From contig NZ_JAODUA010000001.1 in the NCBI RefSeq assembly GCF_025399895.1, positions 310,001-374,000 on the forward strand: a stretch of 64,000 nucleotides of DNA. The letters run 5' to 3'. The stretch is from Streptomyces sp. ASQP_92 (GTDB lineage: Bacteria; Actinomycetota; Actinomycetes; Streptomycetales; Streptomycetaceae). Position numbers and translations under genes: made by a program. Shown here piece after piece: positions 16,098-25,688 of the stretch. The first letter of the stretch is position 1, and each line of letters starts with the position of its first letter. The notes under the pieces were generated by a model, which saw only the letters and a program-made list of their open reading frames with translations, was not told the origin of the DNA and did no database searches.

Positions 16098-16981
16098 GCG
16101 CCGCGCTCGGGCCCGCGGGGCTCGCGCGGATCCGGGCCCGGCACCCCGAGGCGGTCGCCGAGGCCGCCGCGCGCCGGGTGCGCAGACCGCTGCTGCGCCA
16201 AGACGGCGGGCGGCTCATGGTGATCGCGGCCGACCATCCGGCCCGCGGCGCGCTCGGCGTCGGCGCGGACGGGCTCGCCATGGCCGACCGGGGCGATCTT
16301 CTCGACCGGCTGTGTCTGGCCCTGTCCCGGCCCGGCGTCGACGGGGTGCTGGCCGGCGCCGACGTCCTGGAGGACCTGCTGCTGCTCGGCGCCCTGGAGG
16401 ACAAGGTCGTCATCGGCTCCATGAACCGCGGCGGCCTCGCCGGGGCCGCCTTCGAGATGGACGACCGCTTCACCGGGCACCGCGCCCAGGACCTGGAACG
16501 GCTCGGCTTCGACGCGGGCAAGCTGCTGCTGCGCATCGACTACCGCGACCCGGGCTCGCTGGACACGCTGCACGCCGCGGCCCGCGCCATCGACGCGATG
16601 GCCGAACGCCGACTCCCGGTGTTCGTCGAGCCGTTCATCTGCCACCGCCATGAGGGCGGGATCCGCAACGATCTGTCCGCCGGGGCCGTCACCCGCTCCA
16701 TCGCCATCGCCTCGGGCCTGGCGGGCACCTCCGCGTACACCTGGCTGAAGGTGCCCGTCACCGAGAACCCCGACGACATGGCCGAGGTCATGGCCGCCAG
16801 TACGCTGCCCGCGGTGCTGCTCGGCGGGGACCTGGAGGACGACCGGGACGCCGCCTTCGAGAAGTGGCGCGGGGCGCTGCGCCTGCCCACCGTGCAGGGC
16901 CTGGTCGCGGGGCGTTCGCTGCTCTATCCGGCCGACGGCGATGTGGCGGGGGCCGTCGATACCGCCGTCGGTCTGCTGTAA
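16094..16981 (+). CDS. Cgl0159-family (beta/alpha)8 protein, aldolase-like
   Basis: 295 aa. The sequence resembles the Cgl0159-type TIM-barrel proteins found in actinobacterial inositol loci, related to class I aldolases. Characteristic parts are RLMVIAADHPARGALGVG near residue 40, VVIGSMNRGGLAGAAFEMDD, KLLLRIDYRDPGS, PVFVEPFICHR and AYTWLKVPVTENPDDM (a lysine suited to Schiff-base chemistry). Lying between iolC and iolB, and with no iolJ in the locus, it is a candidate for the step that cleaves the phosphorylated IolC product into dihydroxyacetone phosphate and malonate semialdehyde. That role is inference. Start ATG 16094 overlaps the iolC stop (ATGA). Confidence 0.75.
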   Translation: MSAALGPAGLARIRARHPEAVAEAAARRVRRPLLRQDGGRLMVIAADHPARGALGVGADGLAMADRGDLLDRLCLALSRPGVDGVLAGADVLEDLLLLGALEDKVVIGSMNRGGLAGAAFEMDDRFTGHRAQDLERLGFDAGKLLLRIDYRDPGSLDTLHAAARAIDAMAERRLPVFVEPFICHRHEGGIRNDLSAGAVTRSIAIASGLAGTSAYTWLKVPVTENPDDMAEVMAASTLPAVLLGGDLEDDRDAAFEKWRGALRLPTVQGLVAGRSLLYPADGDVAGAVDTAVGLL

Positions 16982-16997
16982 GGGGTAGGGATCGGAC

Positions 16998-17813
16998 ATG
17001 GATCAACGGGAACTGTTCGTACGGGCGGGGGAGAGCGCCGACGAGGCGTACGCCCTCGCCATCGGCCCGGAGCGGGCCGCCCTCGGCCACTCGTCCCTGC
17101 GCGTGCTCGATCTGCCGCCCGGGGGCACGCACGAGCTGGCCGCCGGGGACAGCGAGTGGCTGGTGGTGCCGCTCAGCGGCGGCTGCACGGTGCGCTCGGA
17201 AGGCCAGGAGCTTCAACTGGCCGGTCGCCGCGACGTGTTCGAGGGCCCCACCGACTTCGCCTACGTACCGCGTGACGCGGATGCCCTGATCTCCTCCGGC
17301 GCGGGCGGCCGTTTCGCCCTGACAGGAGCGCGGTGCGAGCGACGACTCCCCGCTCGCCGCGGCCCCGCGCCGGAGGTGCCCGTCGAAGCACGGGGTTCGG
17401 GCAACTGCGCCCGCACCGTGCGCAACTTCGCCGCCGCGGACGCCTTCGACTGCGACCGCCTCATCGCGGTGGAGGTGATCACGCCCGGCGGCAACTGGTC
17501 CTCCTATCCGCCGCACAAACACGACGAGCATCTGCCGGGCCGCGAGAGCGAGTTGGAGGAGATCTACTACTTCGCGTTCGAGCATCCGGACGGCTACGGC
17601 TACCAGCGGATCTCGCCGTCCCGCGAGGGCGGCGCCGACCTGCTCGCCGAGGTCCGCGACGGGGACGCGGTGCTCGTGCCCAACGGCTGGCACGGGCCGT
17701 CGATCGCCCGGCCCGGCACCGCCATGTACTACCTGAACGTGATGGCGGGACCGGGACCGGAACGGGAGTGGAAGATCTCCTTCCACCCCGACCACAGGGA
17801 GGGATACCAGTGA
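16998..17813 (+). CDS. iolB: 5-deoxy-glucuronate isomerase
   Basis: 271 aa bicupin, the family's usual length. IolB converts 5-deoxy-glucuronate to 2-deoxy-5-keto-gluconate. The metal-binding C-terminal cupin shows WSSYPPHKHDEHLPGRES (His, His and Glu ligands) and LEEIYYFAFEHPDGYGYQR, then VPNGWHGPSIARPG with the last His. The ATG at 16998 lies 16 bp after the previous stop; RBS AAGGGGTAGGGATC precedes it. Its TGA overlaps the iolD GTG (GTGA), coupling the two. Confidence 0.93.
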   Translation: MDQRELFVRAGESADEAYALAIGPERAALGHSSLRVLDLPPGGTHELAAGDSEWLVVPLSGGCTVRSEGQELQLAGRRDVFEGPTDFAYVPRDADALISSGAGGRFALTGARCERRLPARRGPAPEVPVEARGSGNCARTVRNFAAADAFDCDRLIAVEVITPGGNWSSYPPHKHDEHLPGRESELEEIYYFAFEHPDGYGYQRISPSREGGADLLAEVRDGDAVLVPNGWHGPSIARPGTAMYYLNVMAGPGPEREWKISFHPDHREGYQ

Positions 17814-19693
17814 GCGCCACGACGCGCCGCCTCACCACCGCCCAGGCGCTGATCGCGTTCCTGGCCCGCCAGTACACCTCGTACGAGGGCGTCAACCACC
17901 GTCTGATCGGGGCGACTTGGGGCATCTTCGGACACGGCAACGTCGCCGGGATCGGGCAGGCACTGCTCGAAGCCGGGCCCGGCGCGATGCCCTTCTTCCA
18001 GGGCCGCAACGAGCAGGCCATGGTGCACGCCGCCGTCGGCTACGCCCGTCAGTCGGGCCGGCTCTCCACGCACGCGGTCACCACCTCCATCGGCCCGGGC
18101 GCCACCAACCTGGTCACGGGCGCCGCCCTGGCCACCGTCAACCATCTGCCGGTGCTGCTGCTGCCCGGCGACACCTTCGCCGCGCGCCCCGCCGACCCGG
18201 TGCTCCAGCAGCTCGAAGTCCCCTACGCGGGCGATGTGTCCGTCAACGACTGCCTGCGCCCGGTCTCGCGCTACTTCGACCGCGTCACCCGGCCCGAGGC
18301 GCTGATCCAGGCCGCCCTGAACGCGATGGGCGTCCTCACCGACCCGGCGAACACCGGCGCGGTCACCCTCGCGCTGCCGCAGGACGTCCAGGCCGAGGCG
18401 TACGACTGGCCCGAGGAGTTCTTCCGGGAGCGGGTGTGGCCGGTACGGGCCCCTGCGGTGGACCCGGATGAACTCGGCCTGGCGGCAGGGGAGTTGAGGC
18501 GGGCGCGGCGGCCCCTCGTCGTCGTGGGGGGCGGGGTGCGGCACGCTCGCGCGCAGGACGTGCTCGACGCCTTCGCGGCGGACACCGGCATCCCGGTCGC
18601 CGCCACCCAGGCCGGCAAGGGCGCGCTCGCCCACGACCATCCCCAGGACGTCGGCGGCATCGGCCACACCGGCACGGCCGCCGCCGACGAACTGGCCCGC
18701 ACCGCCGACGTGGTGCTCGGGATCGGCACCCGCTGGACCGACTTCACCACCGCCTCCGCCACCCTCTTCCAGAACCCGGACGTCCGCTTCGTCAACCTCA
18801 ACATCCGGCCCGCCGACGCCCACAAGCTCGGCGGCCGACAGCTCGTCGGCGACGCCCGCACCGGCCTCGCCGCACTGCGCGAGGCGCTCAAGGGCCATCG
18901 CGTGGACGAGGGTTACGCGGCCGAGTGCGCGCGTCTGAAGTCCGCGTGGGACGCACGGGTGGACGCCGCCTACACGCCCGCCTCGGACGACGCCCGCCCC
19001 ACGCAGGCCCAAGTCCTCGGCGTACTCGACACCTTGGTCACCGGGGACGACATCCTGATCAACGCGGCGGGCTCGCTCCCCGGCGACCTCCACCAGCTGT
19101 GGCGGGCCCGCTCGCACGACCAGTACCACGTCGAGTACGGCTACTCCTGTATGGGCTACGAGATCCCCGCGGCCATCGGGGTCGCCCTCGCGGCGCCCGG
19201 CCGTCCCGTGTGGGCGCTGGTCGGCGACGGGACGTATCTGATGAATCCGACCGAAATCGTCACCGCCGTGCAGGAGAACATCCCCATCAAGGTGGTGATC
19301 CTGCAGAACCATGGGTACGCCTCGATCGGCGGGCTCTCGGAGGCGGTGGGGGGTGAGCGGTTCGGCACGGCGTACCGGTTCCGGACCCCGGACGGGACGT
19401 ACGGCGGTGAGGCGCTTCCGGTCGATCTGGCGGCCAACGCGGCCTCGCTCGGGATGCGGGTCCTGCGCGCCCGCACCGTGCGTGACCTGCGGGAAGCCCT
19501 GACGAGTGCGCGCTTCGCCGACGTTCCCACATGTGTCTACGTGGAGACCGAAACGCCCGACACAGTGTCGGGCCCGCCCCCGGCCCAGGCGTGGTGGGAT
19601 GTGCCCGTGGCCGAGACCGCGACCCGTCGGTCGGCGGTCACGGCCCGCGAGGAGTACGAACGGCACGTCACCGCCCGACGCCGCCATCTGTGA
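17810..19693 (+). CDS. iolD: 3D-(3,5/4)-trihydroxycyclohexane-1,2-dione acylhydrolase (decyclizing)
   Basis: 627 aa thiamine-diphosphate enzyme that hydrolytically opens the ring of the diketo-inositol to 5-deoxy-glucuronate. The ThDP-activating glutamate is in FQGRNEQAMVHAAVGYARQ near residue 70; the Mg-ThDP motif is ALVGDGTYLMNPTE near residue 468, with VVILQNHGY after it. VTTSIGPGATNLVTGAALA is the usual pyrimidine-domain helix of this superfamily. The order is pyrimidine-binding, central, then pyrophosphate-binding domain. Start GTG 17810 is inside the iolB stop. The stop is 14 nt before the mmsA ATG. Confidence 0.93.
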   Translation: MSATTRRLTTAQALIAFLARQYTSYEGVNHRLIGATWGIFGHGNVAGIGQALLEAGPGAMPFFQGRNEQAMVHAAVGYARQSGRLSTHAVTTSIGPGATNLVTGAALATVNHLPVLLLPGDTFAARPADPVLQQLEVPYAGDVSVNDCLRPVSRYFDRVTRPEALIQAALNAMGVLTDPANTGAVTLALPQDVQAEAYDWPEEFFRERVWPVRAPAVDPDELGLAAGELRRARRPLVVVGGGVRHARAQDVLDAFAADTGIPVAATQAGKGALAHDHPQDVGGIGHTGTAAADELARTADVVLGIGTRWTDFTTASATLFQNPDVRFVNLNIRPADAHKLGGRQLVGDARTGLAALREALKGHRVDEGYAAECARLKSAWDARVDAAYTPASDDARPTQAQVLGVLDTLVTGDDILINAAGSLPGDLHQLWRARSHDQYHVEYGYSCMGYEIPAAIGVALAAPGRPVWALVGDGTYLMNPTEIVTAVQENIPIKVVILQNHGYASIGGLSEAVGGERFGTAYRFRTPDGTYGGEALPVDLAANAASLGMRVLRARTVRDLREALTSARFADVPTCVYVETETPDTVSGPPPAQAWWDVPVAETATRRSAVTAREEYERHVTARRRHL

Positions 19694-19707
19694 AGGAGCA
19701 CTTGGAC

Positions 19708-21210
<1,503 letters not shown>

Positions 21211-21232
21211 GGGCTTGGGGCCGGCGTCCGGC

Positions 21233-21261
21233 TGTACCTATTTCTGTACAGATTTCGGTAC
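21233..21261. promoter_or_regulatory. Three-box YefM-type operator of the Fic module
   Basis: GTAC cores lie at 21234-21237, 21246-21249 and 21258-21261, exactly 12 bp apart; the middle one is the palindrome CTGTACAG. Known YefM-YoeB operators use TGTACA motifs with 12-bp spacing. The boxes cover the -35 region of the putative promoter, fitting autorepression. Confidence 0.72.
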
Positions 21262-21269
21262 GGTCGGCG

Positions 21270-21282
21270 TAGCATGAACCCA
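21270..21282 (+). promoter_or_regulatory. Putative -10 (TAGCAT) giving a leaderless antitoxin mRNA
   Basis: TAGCAT at 21270-21275 places the transcript start at or next to the ATG at 21282. No Shine-Dalgarno sequence precedes that ATG, so leaderless translation is likely. Confidence 0.5.
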
Positions 21283-21641
21283 TGGAAAAGATTCCGGACG
21301 TCGTGACGGTCAGCGACGCGCGCGTAGGCCTGTCCCGGATGCTCGCCGATTTGGAACACGAGGGTGCAACGGCCCAGCCGGTCCTCATCGGCGCGCACCG
21401 CAGGCCCCAGGGAGTGCTTCTCTCGGTTGCGGCTTTCGAGCGGCTGAGCGGTCGCGCGGCGCGGCAGGCCGCCGTCGACTCCGCTACGGGCTCGCTGGCG
21501 GCCGAGGGGCTGACGGTCACCGACGCGGCGGGCCGTGACACAGAGGCATACGTGAGCGGACAGCTCTCGGCCGACGATCTCGTAGCTCGGGCGGTCGCGC
21601 GTCACTCGACCGTGACGGCGACCGCGAGGCGGGCTGGGTGA
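21282..21641 (+). CDS. Composite Fic antitoxin: YefM/Phd-like N-terminus plus VbhA-like C-terminus
   Basis: 119 aa. Residues 7-55 (VVTVSDARVGLSRMLADLEH, then PVLIGAHRRPQGVLLSV, FERL) read as a YefM/Phd antitoxin DNA-binding domain. Residues 63-115 read differently: SLAAEG (71-76) fits the [S/T]xxxE[G/N] inhibitory motif of class I Fic antitoxins such as VbhA, and it is followed by AYVSGQLSADDLVARAVARH, the pattern after that motif in VbhA-type proteins. The predicted role is twofold: repress its own promoter and block ATP positioning in the Fic enzyme through Glu75. The ATG appears leaderless. Its TGA overlaps the fic GTG. The family split is my reading by eye; a plain Phd-type antitoxin is the alternative. 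Confidence 0.78.
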   Translation: MEKIPDVVTVSDARVGLSRMLADLEHEGATAQPVLIGAHRRPQGVLLSVAAFERLSGRAARQAAVDSATGSLAAEGLTVTDAAGRDTEAYVSGQLSADDLVARAVARHSTVTATARRAG

Positions 21642-22204
21642 TCGACCCCTACCTCCACCCGAGCGGGGTGCTGCGCAACCGACTTGGCATCACCGACCCC
21701 GACCTGCTGGTCCGGGCGGAGGCGGACATCACCCACGCCGAACTGATCCGGCTCGCGGAGCGACCCCTGGCCGGGGCGTACGACTTGGGGCATCTGCAAG
21801 CCTTTCATGTCGCGATCTTCGGTGCCGTCTACCCGTGGGCGGGTGAGTTGCGGGTGGTGGAGATCTCCAAGCGCACTCCGTTCTGCCTTTCCGCCCATCT
21901 GGTCTCCTTCGGCGAGGAGGTATTCGGGCGATTGGCGTCCGCCGGATACCTGCGAGGCCTGGGCCGTGCCGCATTCGCAGACGCCCTTGCCGAGTTGTAC
22001 GGCGACCTGAACGCGCTGCACCCGTTCCGCGAGGGCAACGGCCGCACCCAGCGTGCCTTCTGTGCGCAACTGGCTTCGGACGCGGGATACGAGCTGGACT
22101 GGGCCGGTATGGACCCCGCGGAGAACGAGTACGCGAGCATCAAGAGCTACCTGGGTGACAACGGGCCATTGGTGCGCATGCTGGGCGCCCTGCTGCAGGC
22201 CTGA
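21638..22204 (+). CDS. fic: Fic/DOC family toxin (putative AMP transferase)
   Basis: 188 aa. The complete Fic motif HPFREGNGRTQR spans residues 128-139, with catalytic His128, the acidic Glu132 and both arginines, so it looks active. IFGAVYPWAGELR and FCLSAHL before it match the Fic flap and fold. Fic enzymes usually transfer AMP from ATP to a target hydroxyl. The GTG at 21638 overlaps the antitoxin stop (GTGA), giving coupled translation. The target cannot be predicted. Downstream, 1 nt after the stop, a LysR gene remnant begins, so the module seems to have landed in or replaced part of that gene. Confidence 0.9.
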   Translation: MIDPYLHPSGVLRNRLGITDPDLLVRAEADITHAELIRLAERPLAGAYDLGHLQAFHVAIFGAVYPWAGELRVVEISKRTPFCLSAHLVSFGEEVFGRLASAGYLRGLGRAAFADALAELYGDLNALHPFREGNGRTQRAFCAQLASDAGYELDWAGMDPAENEYASIKSYLGDNGPLVRMLGALLQA

Positions 22205-22898
22205 GTCGGGTACGCGGCCGCTCCTGCTCCGCCTGGACGCGGCCCGTGCCGACATCGCGCGGCTCACCCGGGTACGGCCCTCGCGGCTCGCCGTCGCCTG
22301 CGCGCCCGCCGCCCTGACCCCCGCCCTCGCCGAGGCGCTCGCCGTCCTGCGCCGGGACACCCCCGGCCTCGCCGTCGAGGTGCGAGTCCTCGGCCCGGAC
22401 GAGAGCGTGCGGGCCGTCCTGACCGGGGCCGCCGACCTGGGCCTGGTCACCGGCGCCGCCGCCCCCAGCGACCCCCTGCCGCTGCCCGAGGTGGGCCCGA
22501 TGGTCACCCTCGCCGCCGCCGAGGAACCCCTGGCCGTGCTGCTTCCGGCCGACCACCCCCTCGCGGGCCGCCCCGCGCTGCGCCTGAGCGACCTCGCCGA
22601 TGCCCGATGGATTGACGCCCCGGACACCGCCGTACCCCTGGCGCACCTGCGCGCCGCCACCCGCGGCGACGGCTTCGCCGCCCAAGTGGCGTACGGAGGA
22701 ACGGAGTTGAGGGGGCTCGGGGCGCTGGTCGCCGCCGGGCACGGGCTGGCCGCGCTCGCGGCGGGGGAGGCCGAGGGGCTCGGGGGGACGGTGGCGGTGC
22801 CGGTCTCGGCGCCGCGCCTGGTGCACCGCACGGAGATCATCCACCCGCGCGACCCGGCCGGTCCGGTGCGCGCGCTGGTGGCGGCGCTGACCGGCTGA
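22205..22898 (+). pseudogene. LysR-type regulator remnant lacking its DNA-binding domain
   Basis: From just after the fic stop, the frame encodes a LysR effector domain: LDAARADIARLTRVRPSRLA, then a type 2 periplasmic-binding fold with ADLGLVTGAAAP, EEPLAVLLPADHPLAGRP, DARWIDAPD, LVAAGHGLAALAAG. The N-terminal helix-turn-helix and linker helix (about 75-80 residues) are missing, and only 71 bp separate mmsA from the Fic module, so they are not elsewhere nearby. No plausible start with an RBS is visible. I call it a pseudogene; a separately translated ligand-binding fragment cannot be excluded. The intact regulator may once have controlled neighbouring genes. Confidence 0.8.
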
Positions 22899-23184
22899 CC
22901 GGAGCCCGAGCGTCCGTACCGCGGAAAGTTACGGACAAAGTTCGGCGCGGGCGCTGCGGTTCCCGCACCCCGCGAACGTGGTGCCTTGACACGTCCTTAA
23001 CGCCGAAAACCGGCGTCCGGACGTCCCGGATCTTCGGATTCCGCAGGTAACCAACTATTGACCTGCGGTTCTTCGAAGGATTGCATATCGGCAACCCGGG
23101 AGCCGCGAACCACATCACCACCCGCCTATGGAGGCGATACCGCTCCCGAGCATCGGAACCGCACCAGTCGATCGGAACCGCACG

Positions 23185-24582
23185 ATGACGGAAACGCTCA
23201 GCGCCCCCCAGGCGCTCGCCCCCGCGACCGGACCCACCCCGCAAAAGCTCAAGCGGTCCATCGGCGTCGTGGGCGGCACCCTGCTCACGCTGTCCTGCGT
23301 GACGCCCGCCTCCACCCTCTTCGTCGTCGTGCCCGACCTGTTCGCGACGCTCGGCACCTACACCGCCCTCACCATCGCGATCGGCTCGCTGCTCTGTATC
23401 GGCGTCGCCTTCTGCTACTCCGAGCTGGGCACCCTCATCCCCAGCGCGGGCGGCGAGTACGCCATGGTGTCGACGATGGCGGGACGCCTCGCGGGCTGGC
23501 TGGTCTTCGTGCTCTCGCTGCTCGTGGTGATGATCGTGCCGCCCGTCATCGCGATGGGCACCGCCGACTACCTCTCCCCGATCGTGCACATACCCGCGCC
23601 CCTCGCGGGCGCCGGCGTCATGCTGCTCGCCACCCTGGCCGGCCTGCTCGACCTGCGCGCCAACGCCTGGATCACCGGAATCTTCCTGGTACTCGAAGTC
23701 ATCGCGGCCGGCGTGGTCGCCGTGCTCGGCTTCGCCCACAGCGAGCGCGGCGCCTCCGCCCTCGTCCACGGCTCGGTCGCGGGCGACAGCGGGGCGCCCT
23801 CCACGGTCACCGCGATGATGGTGATCTCGGGGCTCGCCATCGCCCTCTTCATCACCCAGGGCTTCTCCACCGCCGTCTACCTCTCCGAGGAGCTGGAGCA
23901 CCCCCGGCGCAACGTCGCCCGCACCGTGCTCGCCACCCTCGCCATCTCAACGGCCGTGATCCTGCTGCCCGTTGTCGCCATCACCCTGGGCGCGCCCGAC
24001 CTCGCCGCCCTCACCAGCGGCAACCTCAGCGAGATGGTCACGGCCTGGTCGAACTCCGCGGTCGGCACCTTCGTCAGCCTCTGCGTCGCCCTCGCGATCA
24101 TCAACGCGGGCATCGTCATGGTCATCCAGAACTCCCGCGTCCTGTTCGCCTCCGCCCGCGACAAGGCCTGGCCCGAGCCCGTCAACCGGGGCCTGTCCCG
24201 GCTCGGCCGGTTCGGCTCCCCGTGGGTGGCCACCCTCCTCGTCGGCGTCCCCGGCGCGGGCCTGTGCTTCGTCAAGCTCGACACCCTCTACGGCGTCACC
24301 GGCGTCTCGGTCACCGCGATGTACCTCCTGGTCGCCGTCGCCGCCCTGCTCTGCCGCCGCGGCGCCCACAAGGACGTCCCGGCCTGGCGGATGCCGCTGT
24401 GGCCCGCGGTGCCGGTCCTGCTCATCGTCGTACTCGCCTACATCCTCACCCAGCAGGAGACCCAGTACCTGCTCTGGACCGGCGGCATCACGGCCGCCGC
24501 CACGCTGTACTGGGCGCTGTACCTGCGGCCGCGCCGCGCGACCCGCTGGCTCGTCAGCATCCCCGAGGACGCCCGGGCCTGA
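23185..24582 (+). CDS. APC superfamily amino acid permease
   Basis: 465 aa with about 12 hydrophobic segments. The first segment (KRSIGVVGGTLLTLSCVTPA, then LFVVVPDLFATLG) has the glycine-rich unwound TM1 of APC transporters. ELGTLIPSAGGEYAMVS is the conserved TM2-TM3 loop, and FITQGFSTAVYLSEELEHP matches the TM6 region. It likely imports an amino acid or amine by cation symport; the substrate is unknown. The start is uncertain: ATG 23185 fits family lengths but has a weak RBS; ATG 23128 would add 19 residues. The 286-bp gap upstream has TTGACA and TTGACC boxes and an inverted repeat TCCGTA/TACGGA. Confidence 0.85.
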   Translation: MTETLSAPQALAPATGPTPQKLKRSIGVVGGTLLTLSCVTPASTLFVVVPDLFATLGTYTALTIAIGSLLCIGVAFCYSELGTLIPSAGGEYAMVSTMAGRLAGWLVFVLSLLVVMIVPPVIAMGTADYLSPIVHIPAPLAGAGVMLLATLAGLLDLRANAWITGIFLVLEVIAAGVVAVLGFAHSERGASALVHGSVAGDSGAPSTVTAMMVISGLAIALFITQGFSTAVYLSEELEHPRRNVARTVLATLAISTAVILLPVVAITLGAPDLAALTSGNLSEMVTAWSNSAVGTFVSLCVALAIINAGIVMVIQNSRVLFASARDKAWPEPVNRGLSRLGRFGSPWVATLLVGVPGAGLCFVKLDTLYGVTGVSVTAMYLLVAVAALLCRRGAHKDVPAWRMPLWPAVPVLLIVVLAYILTQQETQYLLWTGGITAAATLYWALYLRPRRATRWLVSIPEDARA

Positions 24583-24648
24583 GGCCGCGCGAAGCGCTGC
24601 CGGCGGGCCGGTGGAGGGGCCGCGGGCCGCGGCACCAACGATCCCCGG

Positions 24649-24681
24649 GGCGGGGCCCGTCGAGTACCTGCGGGCCCCGCC
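24649..24681. terminator. Bidirectional hairpin between convergent genes
   Basis: GGCGGGGCCCG and CGGGCCCCGCC form a perfect 11-bp stem with an 11-nt loop between the permease and the lipoprotein gene. It could end transcripts from both sides. Confidence 0.7.
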
Positions 24682-24696
24682 CTCGACGTCCGCCGC

Positions 24697-25566
24697 TCAA
24701 CCGGCCTGCGCGCCCCGCTGCTTGATCGCCTCGGTCATGTCCGCCGTGTCCGACGCGGGCGGCACCTGGACGGACTTGGTCGCCCCGAACTTCTTGAAGT
24801 CCATGGCCACCTTCGCCTGGCCGAACTGCTCGTTCACCCGCACCGGCATGCCCTCGCCGTCCACCCACACCTCGAAGGCCAGCTCGCTGACCCCGCCGGT
24901 GAACTGCCCCATCAGGTTGCCGTCGCCCTCGCCGGACAGGACCTTGCCGGCCTGGCCCAGGTCGTCCTTGGACAGCACCGCCTTGTAGTGCGTGGTCGCC
25001 CGGCCCAGGACGGTCTCCTTGCCGACCTCCGAGACGTTCTTGGAGTAGCGCAGGGACCGCAGGCCGGCCGTCGGGTTGCCGCTGTTGGCGACCGCGGCCT
25101 CGCCCTGCTCGCCCAGGACGGCCGAGGCCTCTATCTTCATCCAGTGCTTGCCCTTCAGCGGGCCGCTCGGCTGGGCGTCGACGCCGTAGTAGTAGGCGCC
25201 CTTCACATAGCGCATCGTCACGGTCCCGTCCGAGACGAGCTGCTGCATCTGGAGGCTCTTGGCGTCCACCTCGACGTCGAACGCGAGGCCGTCGCCCCAC
25301 GAGTACGTGCCCGACATGGCGGCCGGGGCCGCCTGGCCCTGGAGCTGGGTCGTCATCGTCACCTCGGCCGAACCGGCCTTCTGCGAACGGTCGCCCGCCG
25401 AGGTCAGCGCGGCGAGCACCGCGCTGTTCGCACGGTCGGCCGCGTTCGCGGCCTTGCCCGCCGCCTTCTTGCCGGTGTCCACCGCCGAGCCGGCCGAACA
25501 CCCCGTCACACCGGCCACCACCATCACGGCGCCGGTCACCCACACCCCTGAGGCACGCATGCCCAT
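24697..25566 (-). CDS. Secreted lipoprotein, LppX/LolA-like
   Basis: 289 aa. The signal peptide ends VMVVAGVTGCSAG with lipobox VTGC, so it should be lipid-anchored on the outer face of the membrane. The body (AEVTMTTQLQGQAAPAAMSG, MRYVKGAYYYGV, GRATTHYKAVLS, AFEVWVDGEGMPVRV) has the beta-rich pattern of LppX/LprAFG/LolA-like lipoproteins, which hold hydrophobic ligands; that assignment is tentative. Start ATG 25566 has a GAGGGGTGGGG stretch upstream; a GTG at 25575 or ATG at 25560 are alternatives. It is transcribed alone, converging with the permease. Confidence 0.78.
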   Translation of the reverse strand: MGMRASGVWVTGAVMVVAGVTGCSAGSAVDTGKKAAGKAANAADRANSAVLAALTSAGDRSQKAGSAEVTMTTQLQGQAAPAAMSGTYSWGDGLAFDVEVDAKSLQMQQLVSDGTVTMRYVKGAYYYGVDAQPSGPLKGKHWMKIEASAVLGEQGEAAVANSGNPTAGLRSLRYSKNVSEVGKETVLGRATTHYKAVLSKDDLGQAGKVLSGEGDGNLMGQFTGGVSELAFEVWVDGEGMPVRVNEQFGQAKVAMDFKKFGATKSVQVPPASDTADMTEAIKQRGAQAG

Positions 25567-25688
25567 GGTCCCCACCCCTCACGGAATACAACGCGAAGAA
25601 CGGACTGTATCCAACGGCACCGACAGTCCCCGGGCGGGGCGGTCGAGCGGGCCCTGGCGGGCCCGGGCCCCCTTGCAACGAGACAGTC

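Noticed and set aside
21638..22204. Doc-type kinase toxin
   Set aside because: The motif is HPFREGNGRTQR, with Gly and Asn as in true Fic AMP transferases; Doc proteins lack the full GNGR.
22053..22898. An intact LysR gene starting inside fic
   Set aside because: The in-frame part upstream of 22205 is the fic gene in another frame and has no helix-turn-helix, so only the effector domain is real.
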